Below, piece by piece: positions 46,855 through 56,426 of a DNA stretch of 64,000 bases; positions within the stretch are counted from its first letter, which is position 1, and the number at the start of each line of letters is the position of its first letter. A model generated the notes under the pieces. That model was not told the DNA's origin. It worked only from the letters and a program-made list of their open reading frames with translations, and did no database searches. This stretch comes from Amanita rubescens (taxonomy: Eukaryota > Basidiomycota > Agaricomycetes > Agaricales > Amanitaceae), in assembly GCA_015039365.1 (NCBI GenBank), contig WION01000007.1, positions 186,001 through 250,000 on the forward strand, read 5' to 3'. The position numbers and the translations under genes are program-made.

Positions 46855-47696
46855 ATGTCACCACCGCAAAATCGCACGAATCTTTTCGATAAACACTCCA
46901 TGATGCAAATAGCGCACACAGTTCTCTTGACGATTGGATTGTCTGCGTGTTATGTGCTCACCTGCGGATTTCCCTTCGGATACTATGCCAGCTTATCGAC
47001 TGTTGATGTTCCTCAAGTTGTCAGAGGAGCCGCGGGTTCAACCAGTGCGGATATTGAACGAGCAGGTGCTCGAAGCCTTGAGCGCCAAATCGCGGGTTGG
47101 AAGACCATTCGCGTCGCGAGTGGCGTCATTGGCATTGGGTAAGGGACCTGATACGTTATCAATGTTATCATAATGTGCTAAAAATTATCGCCACTCGTTA
47201 GCGTCGGTATACCCGCCATTGTGTTGTACTTCCAGCCTTGGCTGGTAGAAAAGTGGACCGAAATCTTTTTGATGATCTCTGTGGTTCTCTCCGCCACGTC
47301 CTTTTCTTTCGCGACCATTCTTATCTCGTCGTTCGCGGATTGGTCTGGGGTAAGGCTTACATTTCTCTAGTAATCAACTCTCGGTACTAAAAATGCCTTA
47401 TCAAGGATGTGAAGGAGCTCAAATCCGATCTTCTCGCATGGTCCATCCTGTTCTCTATCCCCAACATCGCTTTGGCGTGGTAAGTCTAGTTCCGACACAA
47501 CCTCTCGACAACAATCTGATCTCGCAATAGGAGCGCCATGTCTCTCGTCACCGCCGCTGCCACTCTAGCTGCCAACAAAATCGTGTTCAGCAGTGCTATC
47601 GAGTACTTTGAAACGGCGGTCGCAGTGCTGATGTTCGTCATCGGCCTCGCCATAACCACGCTATTCTACATGGTCCACAGCATCTGGAAGTTGTAA
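46855..47696 (+). CDS. Hypothetical five-span membrane protein
   Basis: A 223-residue protein in four exons (46855-47138, 47202-47349, 47406-47479, 47531-47696) with clean GT-AG sites. Hydrophobic segments are at about residues 17-40 (IAHTVLLTIGLSACYVLTCG), 85-104 (ASGVIGIGVGIPAIVLYF), 114-137 (IFLMISVVLSATSFSFATIL), 150-180 (WSILFSIPNIALAW) and 195-216 (TAVAVLMFVIGLAITTLFYM). The loop between the first two is polar. I do not recognise the family. It is well preserved and probably real. Confidence 0.75.
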
Positions 47697-48612
47697 AGGA
47701 CCCATTCTCCCACGTCTCTTATCTATTCATTTCGTTAGCTTTTGATTCAACTTCTCTCCTTGTTCATCGAGCCGAGCTCGTGCCTTTTTCTTCTTAAACC
47801 TTTCATCCCCCCCCCAGTTTATTTATTAATCTCCTCCGGCAATACCTCATGCGAATTGAATAGGACTTTCCGTGTAGTGCGGGATGGAAAGTCCTACTCG
47901 ATTCCCGCGAGATATTCTCAGAGTTTTTTTGTAAGTAAACCTCTGGTTAGGAAAGAGAGACAGAAAGGGTCATTTGTATGGATGACCGTAGCCTTTACGT
48001 TTCTATTTCCTACGTATACCCTCGATACAAGTACATACATAGTAAACGTTTTTTGTGAAACGAATGAAATGATAGCGATTTCATGGAATGAACGCCTCGA
48101 GGGCTTAAACTTTGCAATCAGTCCGAATGCACGGACTCTGGACGCGTGGCCAGTGGGCCGTTGGAAATTAACGCCACTGTGACCGTGGCGTTCGAACCGG
48201 TCCGACTCCAATCGCCCCACACCCACATCCCCACAGTTCACCAAGTGCATATATTTATCTTGTATCGTGTTGCGATGAAAGAAAAGAGAGTGGAAGAGAT
48301 GAAACGAGGGTATAGTGATATATAAGAGAACGGATGATGGTCAAGTCTAGTCCATATGCGACAAAATTAAGACGGTTGAATAGAATAGGTACACGAAGCG
48401 GATCAAAGCGTGCACGATAGCAATTGAGAGATAGCATCGTGGTCCAAAGGATTAAGAAACGCCAATGATAATATATGCGTGCAGTCTACGAGTTGGTGAA
48501 TTGAATATACATACACTCCAAGTTGCGTCAATATACCAAGGTACCCCTAAAGAGAGAGGGGAAAAGAGAGAGACAATCGTCGTCGTCTTCGTTACGGTCG
48601 TAAACTCCTCAT
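47697..48612. other. Intergenic between convergent genes
   Basis: 3' ends of the membrane-protein gene and the PIP5K gene face each other across 0.9 kb. The 146-codon frame at 47742-48182 has no motif. Probably UTRs and terminators. Confidence 0.4.
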
Positions 48613-50819
48613 TCAGGCTTGAACTTTGCGCCGCCCTCCCCACCACGCATGATAGCCTTCATGAAATTGAGGAATCGCTGTGAATACTCTGCCGGAGCGA
48701 CCGGGCTTATCTTGTGCTGCACCACACGTTACTACCCATCTTTTCGCAAACATAAGCTACTCACCCTATCGGCGCTAAGCCCTTTCCAAACACCCTCCAA
48801 CTGCTTGACGGCGCTCCACGGAGTCAGAATATCAATAATGCCGAGATAATAAATAGTGTCTAGTGGCTCATTGAGTTCGTCCGTCGCACGCAAACCAACT
48901 TCATCTTGATAAAACAGAAAATGGGCTCGCTCGTCTCCCCCAGTGTCTTCATCAGGTAATTTGACAGAGTTCTTGCCCTCTCCCAATGACTTCGTCTGTG
49001 AATTGCGCATGGCTCGTCGGACAATGGCAGGATCTGCTGCTATTCCCTTCGTCGAGCCCGTTTTTCGATGTCGTCGAGGGATATCTGGCTGTTCAAAACA
49101 TTCGTCAAACGACGCATCATCAACATATCGAGAATCCGTACCGAAAAGACCTTGAGCGTGTTCTTGCGAACATTATCTCGGTTCCCTCGACGCATACTAT
49201 GAATCCCGATCAACAGACTGTAATCCATCACATTGATAGTCTTGAGAAACTCGGCATCGCGCCTTAGCTGCTCAGTCAACAGCGTCCTCTTCTCGGGACC
49301 TAGCTCTATCATTTTGCCTCGGTTGATCCAGTTAAGGTCTTTGAGCACCGCCCGTGGATTCTGCTTTGCTTTCTCTTCGGGATATTCTCTGCCAACGGTA
49401 CTTCCTTTAAGGTCGTACGTTTCGTGAATATCCCTATGGGGAGGAAATAGATTGTTCATGATTACAAAGTGAATCTTGCGTCCTCTCGGAAGCTTGACAC
49501 GATGCAAGCCGTAGAACCTGCTCAGGAGGGTATGCGGATTCGACTGGACGTGGTTGTAGTACTTTTCGAGGATGGAGAGAAGGAATTTGTGCTCTGCGTG
49601 ACGAATAGTCTTGATAATGAATCGGTAATCGCGAGAAAAGTAGAAGAATGAGCCAGATTTGCCTGGAGAACCTAGCTCTGAAAGGATGTATTTTGCGGTT
49701 AGGGATAGGAGATAATCGGCGGGGTCGAGGCGGAAAACCTCTTCACGAAGTGAGCGAAACACCCACGGGGCGTAGTCCTTGAATTTAAAATCGTATTTTG
49801 CGGATGGCGTTAGTTCGTTGCCGACAATGTCGAACGACATCTTGTGCGCTGCAGAAAAGTCTTCTGGTGTGAGCGGGCGTTTAATCTTGGCTTGACATCG
49901 GGATACCTAAGAAAGGTAGAGGTTAGGATAAGAGAAGCGAGTAGAGTGGATATATGCGCACGCCAATACGAATGCCAGTCAGCATATTATACATCAAAAT
50001 GTAATTGACGTGTCCTTCCCCGATGAGATTACCGATGAGAACGACATCGTCCTTTGCGGATCCAGCACTGCGGCGGGTATCTTGGCGAGATAAGGCAGCC
50101 TCAACCGCGTCATGTTCTGCCTGTTGTGCTTGTTGCTTTGCGCGTTTGCTAAGTCGTTCGCGTCTGATTTGCTCTGCAGCTTGCTGAATTTCATTGGCGA
50201 GCTCGTTGGCGTCCTTGTCCATGCTGGCGTCGTCGAGCGCTGCGCCAAAGCTTGGCAGCTGGCCACGTGACGAAGAGGAAGAACCTGGTTGAAGCGCTGC
50301 GGCTGTCTTGTTTGGACTGGAGCCTGTTGTGTTCCGTCGTGCTGGGTGCTCTCGAACAGGTTTTGAGGCGGGAGGCGAGTGAGCTTGGTTGCTGCGAAGG
50401 CTGAACATTTTGCGTGGCTGAAAGGCTAGTGGTCGTGGGTCATTGCCTTGAGCCGACTCGTGCTCGCTGAGTTGCTGAGTTGGAAGCTCTGGTAGTAATT
50501 TATCGGGGGTGACCAGGCGCACGCCTACAAGTGAGGCGTCCTGGTGAGTCTCGTTCAGAATCTCCCGCTCAACGCTCGCTGGCGGAGATGGCGGCGGCGG
50601 ACCCGGACGAGAGACCAGCTGTTCATCCTCTGTTTGCACGGCTACTATGTGCAAAGTCGATTCAGTGTAGACATGCGACGGAGTTGATCGTTGTGAGACA
50701 TGACCTGGGCTTGCGACGCGGTGATTTCTGGTAATGTCCTTGATTCCGAGCACTGCGGCTGCGGGTGGTGGCGAGAAGTGGTCCCTGCTAGGAGAGACAA
50801 GAATGCCTGCGGAGGACAT
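48613..50819 (-). CDS. MSS4: Phosphatidylinositol-4-phosphate 5-kinase (Mss4-like), apparent frameshift
   Basis: A PIP5K making PI(4,5)P2 at the plasma membrane. Exons run 50819-49962, 49906-48765 and 48710-48613. The N-terminal 200 residues are disordered and Pro/Ser-rich. The kinase region starts near [20 protein letters not shown] and contains [59 protein letters not shown] and [13 protein letters not shown]. After [11 protein letters not shown] the written frame hits a stop (RARRRE), but one frame over the sequence continues [20 protein letters not shown] and on through [20 protein letters not shown] to KFKPE. The break falls in a run of five T (49061-49065 on the plus strand); six would restore frame, and no intron fits. 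Either an assembly error or a very damaging mutation in an otherwise conserved essential gene. An upstream in-frame ATG is at 50837. Confidence 0.9.
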
Positions 50820-50837
50820 TGTGGAAGAAAGAAGCAC

Positions 50838-51304
50838 AGCTTGTGGCTGTGGCCAAAAATATCATACGGTTCTACCGGCTTCCGTAACCGACCCTGAGAT
50901 TAACTAAGATCCACATGCGTGGAATTCACAAGCTGTACAGGGTAAGTAAGCACCGAGGCGTCACGGAGAAGGCTCAAGGCACAGTCAGCCAGGCCCTTAC
51001 ACAACTGTTAGCAGAATATGGTTAGCTGGATGCCTGATAGCTTTATTTTCGGGGATTTATTTGTGCCATATCTAATTACGATGGATGGCGCGCCTGAGCG
51101 TGCCAATGAGATTGAGATTAGATACTCGCGAGGGGCCCGCTCGCCGTGCAACATGCAACGGTTAGTGGTCGTGAGAATGATGTTCCAGATGCAGTATGTC
51201 GATTCAAACCCAATTAGGTTTTGTCTCTGGCTTTACCGCAAAGAAGGGGTTTCAATTGCTCTGATAACCCATTGATTGTTATTTCCTTTGTAATCTCCCC
51301 GAAC
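50838..51304. other. Intergenic, no gene recognised
   Basis: Short spacer between the PIP5K start and the stop of the next F-box gene. No feature seen beyond presumed promoter and 3' UTR. Confidence 0.4.
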
Positions 51305-52967
51305 CTAGGGCGTATGATTTGCTTCCTGCCTCCGAACAGCCGCGAATATTGGGATCAGGCTCTCAACTTCCTTCCATTTCGTCACATATTTTGTCTTGTT
51401 CCACGGATCGGATTTGAAAATGTTAAAAGATATCTCCACCACATTCGGAAATATGTCCGAAATGAAGGCAGCAACGCGATGTGGATTATCGATCGATGAA
51501 TCGAAGACCATCAATTCCCGGAGTCCAGTGCCCAACGATTCCCTCTCAGGCCTCTCTTCATAATCATTGACATTGGTCGCATCTACCATTATGCCAAGAA
51601 CTTCCAGTTCGGGACAGTACTTCGCAAAGGGAAGGAAAGCGCGATGCGTCAATCGCAACCGTGCGAGGCGTAGTATGAACGATTTCAGATGAGGCCAAGC
51701 CATGGCTATGAGTACGACGTCCCTGTCGTCAAGATCAAGGTAGCAATAACCCGTGTACTTGAACTCGGATATATGTCGAAAGTGAAGAAGAGGGGATATC
51801 GTATCAACATCCATTAAAACTGCTTTTTCGCCCTGATCCAGCAACGTATTGGATACGGAAAATTTCAAAATGGAAAGGCTATCTTGCGATATGATCGCCG
51901 TCAGGTGGTTGAATAATTCACGCCATCGGTATTCGCGAGGCAACCCCTGGACGCCTAGTTCCAAGTATACAAGAGGTGTGCCACGGGACAATCGATTCAA
52001 GACATAAAAGCAACTGTCCATGTTGCAGACCTCCATGCAAAGGTGTTTGAGCATCGGAAAGCCTTGTACGCTGCTTGGTGCCAATGGTGAATCACTAATG
52101 GCTTGACAACAGGTTAAAGTGAGCTTCGTCAATGCCGGAAGTGTGGCAAGGACCTCCGTGAGAGTGCAGAGATCTATGTGGTTCAGACAGAGGGAGCTTA
52201 AAGTATCCCATAGGCCGAATGATGCGCAGGCTTCCGCAGAGTATCTAGAGAATAAACTTCTCCAAGAGGTTACACGGACGGAAAGTGCGGGACCCCCATG
52301 TAATTCCAGTGAGCGTAGAGAAGGACATTGCGAGACTAAGGATGCCAACAGGGAAAACCGCATCTTTTCGGATGCTAGCTCCTTGCTTGACGCATAAATG
52401 TCCAGGCTAGTTATGGTTGGTGAGAGGAATAGAGAAATATACGGATATATTTCATTATCGACCGTTCTCCAAGTCAATCCTTGAAGCTGTGGCAACAACC
52501 CTGTTCTTCCATGGGCGACGCAAGCGAATGACCGGAAGATGCCAGAGTCAAGGTTGTAGACCACGACTCCACTGGGGCGGTACAAATTTGGGTCATATGT
52601 ATATTCAAGAATGCGGACGCGTGCTGCTGCTACTTCAAAGCTTTCCCAATCGCTGGCGAGCATAGACCTTTGAAAAGACTACAGTCGACGGCGTTAAAAT
52701 CAAAGGAGTAGAGGGAAAACAGTTACTTACGAGTGTAACTGTCCGGCGTTTTTCTACCCGTTCCATCTTTTGTTCGTAAAGGTCGCTCTCCATACAGCGC
52801 ACCAACGGATCAAGGCTATCCAATTTGTACCACAATTCGTCAAGCGCTGGCTCCATAAAACTTCTGCACGTCAGGGAGAGTTGGAAAAGTGTACGCTTGT
52901 CATCGGTTCCGATTTGTTTACATATAAGTCGAAGTAATTCGGGGCACTGAAAGAGTCCTAGGACCAT
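51305..52967 (-). CDS. F-box protein
   Basis: A 536-residue F-box protein in two exons (52967-52731, 52678-51305) across intron 52679-52730. The acceptor is chosen so that TVTL joins SFQRSMLASDWESFEVAAAR in frame. The N-terminus has an F-box-like segment (CPELLRLICKQIGTDDKRTL, then FQLSLTCRSFMEPALDELWY), then the basidiomycete pattern SDWESFEVAAARVRILEYTY, followed by leucine-rich repeats (CPSLRSLELHG, LPALTKLTLTCC, FPMLKHLCMEVC, WPHLKSFILRLARLRLTHRA, CPELEVLGIMVDA). Likely an SCF ubiquitin-ligase substrate receptor. Unrelated in detail to the other two F-box genes of the window. Confidence 0.88.
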
Positions 52968-53345
52968 CCTAACTGCGCTACTACGAACTAGTAACTCTTC
53001 AGTTACACTGCCGGAGGCGAAGAGTTACGGGGATGGATGTGGAGGCAACGCGACGGACTTTTAGTTGATGCGACAGACCTAATTTGGACCTCTGCGATTT
53101 CTAATAATAGTTAGCGTCGCTGTGGGCACCTCGCGCCCGAATATTTCTTTATATAAAACTGTTTAAATCTACACTACCGAACATTTTTCTAAGTAGAGGA
53201 GGGATGAAGAGCCTCATCATCTTATCTTATCGCAGTTTCCGAGTGACCCTGTTCCAATAATGGTTAGTGTATCAATTACGTTGGTATATCCCACTTATCG
53301 CCAACAGGTAGGAGCGAGTCATCTGACTTCTTGATCTCGACGCCC
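52968..53345. other. Intergenic, divergent promoter region
   Basis: Separates the start of the F-box gene from the start of GFA copy 6. No specific element is supported. Confidence 0.4.
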
Positions 53346-53962
53346 ATGCCAGCGCCATACACAGGTCAGTGTTTATGCGGTGGATGCAAAGTCTTTATCG
53401 ATGTGGAACCTGTGACTACTCTGGGGGTACATTTGACAATTCGAGCGCAGATCTCCATACTGATCAGTATAAACGATAGGGTATGGGTATCTGTCACTGC
53501 AAGGATTGCACCCTTAGCAGTGGTGCAACGTACGGCATACCCGTACCCACCAAGGGCGTACGCGTAGAAGGCTCAGTGAAACTTTACGAAATGGTCAATT
53601 CCTTAACGGGGAACACAGGTGAGTGTAGCCTTGTCACGTTAGTACGCCCACTAACATATGCACAATGAATAGTCAGTAGGTGGTTTTGCAGTGGTTGCGG
53701 AAGCCATCTTTTCGGGAGGTCTAGTGGGCGTCCCGACTTTACGAATGTAAAAGCTGGGAATATCGAGGAGTTTACAAAGCTACCGATCGTAGCCGAGCGT
53801 GCGTTCCAGCAAAAATGTAAATTGCAGAGGGAGCTGACATGATGAATAGTGTTCACGAAAGATAGATGGCCATCGATACCCCCTATTCCAGGAGCAGTGC
53901 AATTTGAAGATGGTGTCGTTGATGCAAGCAAGTTGAATATCAAGCGAGATGCGGGTGCTTAG
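53346..53962 (+). CDS. GFA-family protein, copy 6
   Basis: A 152-residue GFA-fold protein, 36 kb from the main cluster and on the opposite strand, in four exons (53346-53426, 53480-53618, 53673-53798, 53850-53962). It has CLCGGCKVF, GICHCKDCTLSSGATYGIPV, RWFCSGCGSHLFGRSSGRPD and TKDRWPSIPPIPGAVQFEDG. It resembles copies 1 and 3 most and shares their intron positions, so it belongs to the same family burst. Its last exon and part of the third intron region are duplicated at 56026-56195, together with downstream kinase sequence. Confidence 0.92.
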
Positions 53963-54178
53963 ATCTTCTGATATCATTAAATGCTTTGTCTTCATAAATA
54001 TGCGAGTCCTATTGCCAGGGAGTTTGGTATCATATAGACCACGAAATCATAGTATCCACGGCGTCGTCCATACTTGGTCGTTTACCCGGGTCCTGATCCC
54101 AACACGTCTCAATCAACTTCCACGCTTCTTCTCTCAACGGCGGATCGGTCTGCCGGTCTGGACGACGACCGCGCATGC
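53777..54178. repeat. Direct duplication, left copy (GFA 3' end plus kinase C-terminus)
   Basis: About 400 bases matching 56026-56426 with a few small indels: from AAGCTACCGATCGTAGCCGA (exon 3 end of GFA copy 6), through its last exon, the shared 3' region, to the codons for DPGKRPSMDD and REEAWKLIETC of a kinase on the minus strand. Confidence 0.9.
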
Positions 54179-54390
54179 GGCCAGTAACATGGTTTGCTGT
54201 ATAGCTTCTTTGTGGCATAAATGTTTCTCGGTTGCCCTAAGGGCATACATCCAAAATGAGTACAAGTCCAACACGTGGCCATACACGCAGCGGTGCTGGA
54301 ACGTGTTCTGAGAGCCCTCAGTGTGCACGGGGGTATTACCGACACCTGGATCGTCTCGACGAGGCTCACCGGGCAACTAGACCAAAGCAA
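54030..54390 (-). pseudogene. Protein kinase C-terminal fragment
   Basis: The last 40 codons (PPLREEAWKLIETCWDQDPG, then KRPSMDDAVDTMISWSI) are nearly identical to the end of the NACHT-kinase at 56278 and lie in the duplicated block. Further upstream, sequence no longer matches that gene but still looks kinase-like in another frame (DLYSFWMYALRATEKHLCHK, EAIQQTMLL), so the fragment may be a chimera of two kinases. No catalytic motifs and no start are present. Not functional as seen. Confidence 0.75.
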
Positions 54391-54800
54391 TGGTATTGCT
54401 CGCAGCAGAGAAGGAAAGAGGAAAATGAACTTCCAGACGGACCATCTGTATCATCGACAACGATATACTCTTGATTGTCGGTCGCAGAAATGACACGCGG
54501 TTCAACAAAGCCTAAGGGCTTTCTGCAGGGTGGACAGCGATTTGCATGATTCTAGACAGGTGCCAACATGGTATATCAAGACCAAGGTTAATCAAAAAGG
54601 GAAAGTGACTTGGACCATATCGCTTCAACTTTCATTGGTAAGGTCAACTGATACACGAGCCATCGTCCGGCTGTGCCGTCTAGAATTTTGCAAATCGCCA
54701 GAACTGAGTGGAGCGAATGAAATCCCACGAATTAAGGGAAATCGACTTGGTCATTGGAACGAGAGCTTGCATGAAATCAGGTCTATGGAATACCGCTACA

Positions 54801-55752
54801 CTACAAGCTCTTCCAACAGACCATACTATCCCGTACCATGTCCAACAATTCCGATTCTGGAACCATAATAGTGCTGTCCCCGCAGTCAACGAACTGGACC
54901 TCAAAAGACGTGCCTCTCAAGTGAGAAGAGATGCAGTCAACAATCTTGAACAACTCGTCATCGCCGGCTACCTGGTCATGGTGCACAAAGGTATGGCCAA
55001 CTAACCCGGAGGGGACTTCTGCAAAGTCTGGAATACAGTCCTTAACAGCCAGGAGATCTACGCTGCCACTGTCGACGCAATCCCACGACAATGTTGTCAA
55101 ACGGTCAGGGGAAGGGGTACGTGGAGGTGTGGCGATAATTGAACTAGGTGGTGACAGCGGCGCATTCGTAGTGTCCGGTTCAAGGCGAGCCTTCCGCCCC
55201 TCTTGCCAAGACTCACTAGACAATGTGTTAATATCACAATAGATAGAACTTGTGCGAACTCACTGTAACCGCGTCCGTTCGGCAAAAATAGCGTACATAA
55301 CACGTTGAGGGAGCTTATATAAGTTGCCTATGTAAGATCCTGATAGGGCCACTGCTGCACTAGCAAGTTTCACGCGACTGTTGCGATGAGTCAAAGTCGA
55401 CCCTCCCGCTGTTGCCACACGCTTACTCGTCAAAATTACGAGGCTCAATCCGACAATACGCCTCCACGGCTGACTTCCATTCGGCATAGTCCTCCCGATC
55501 CGAGTCCATTGGTCCCTGAAGAGATTGACCTGCGAAAACACGAGCATGTGCTGCTTTGTAGCCGTTCACATCCTGTTGGAAAAATGCTGTTTGATCCGAG
55601 AAGATAACTTCGCATTCATGAATCCGGGAGGCGATGTCAGACACAATGGTCAACTCCTCGTGAGTTAAACCAAGTGGAAGTTTCGATGTCTGATGTAACG
55701 CGTAACATGTGACGCGTGACGGATAGCGTTGATCGACCCGGTCGTGTTTCAC
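54801..55752 (-). CDS. Orphan two-part protein, copy B (helical N-part plus Tudor-like C-part)
   Basis: A 284-residue protein in three exons (55752-55427, 55377-55264, 55215-54801) with good splice sites and intact frame. The N-terminal part is helical (GLTHEELTIVSDIASRIHEC, DREDYAEWKSAVEAYCRIEP), then LYKLPQRVMYAIFAERTRLH. A Pro/Ser-rich linker (PLSPPSSIIATPPRTPSPDR) precedes a small beta-type domain (SGLVGHTFVHHDQVAGDD, LRGTSFEVQFVDCGDST, VPESELLDMV). The order of parts, the linker and the end domain match the gene at 30040-30895, though identity is low. No known family is recognised; the end domain is Tudor-like by pattern only. The gene sits wholly between the two direct duplication copies and beside the NACHT-kinase. 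Confidence 0.62.
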
Positions 55753-56025
55753 GTTTCGTCCGTCATGTCTTCGCGATTACTCGTGAAACATCATGAACTA
55801 CAATGAACACGTCGCGATCCAAGTTTTCTACTAGTCGTGATCATTGGTGGAAGTTCGTGGTGCGTATATTAGCGCGCTTCTGGGTAGTAAGCCGGCCGCG
55901 AGAACTCCCAAGTGAAATTTGTCGTTAAAAGCAAAATAATACATATTTCGCTCATCCTCTGCTTGTTCTCGTTGACTGGCTGATTTAAGGGTCTGGTTTT
56001 ATAGAAGGTGGCGGAATCTGATTTG

Positions 56026-56195
56026 AAGCTACCGATCGTAGCCGAGCGTGCGTTCCAGCAAAGATGGAGGGAGTTGACATGATGAATAGTGTTCACGAAA
56101 GATAGATGACCATCGATACCCCCTATTCCAGGAGCAGTGCAATTTGAAGATGGTGTCGTTGATGCAAGCAAGTTGAGATGCGGGTGCTTAGATCT
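56026..56195 (+). pseudogene. GFA-family gene fragment (last exon)
   Basis: Copy of the end of GFA copy 6: the third intron region and the last exon with KDR, IPPIPGAVQFEDGVVDASKL in frame, but without any upstream exons. It is part of the right duplication copy and cannot be functional. Confidence 0.85.
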
Positions 56196-56426
56196 TCTGA
56201 TATCCGTTCTGAACATTAAATGCTTTGTCTTCATAAATATGAGATTATTTCGAGTCCTGTTGCCAGGCAGTTTAGTATCATATAGACCATGAAATCATAG
56301 TATCCACGACGTCGTCCATACTCGGTCGTTTACCCGGGTCCTGATCCCAACACGTCTCAATCAACTTCCACGCTTCTTCTCTCAACGGCGGATTGGTTTG
56401 CCGGTGTGGACGACGACCGTGCATGA
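56026..56426. repeat. Direct duplication, right copy
   Basis: Matches 53777-54178 (see there). Here the kinase side is the genuine end of the NACHT-kinase gene and the GFA side is the truncated one, the mirror of the left copy. Confidence 0.9.

Noticed and set aside
47742..48182. A 146-codon frame after the membrane protein gene
   Set aside because: Lies in the expected 3' UTR/terminator region between convergent genes; no recognisable motif.
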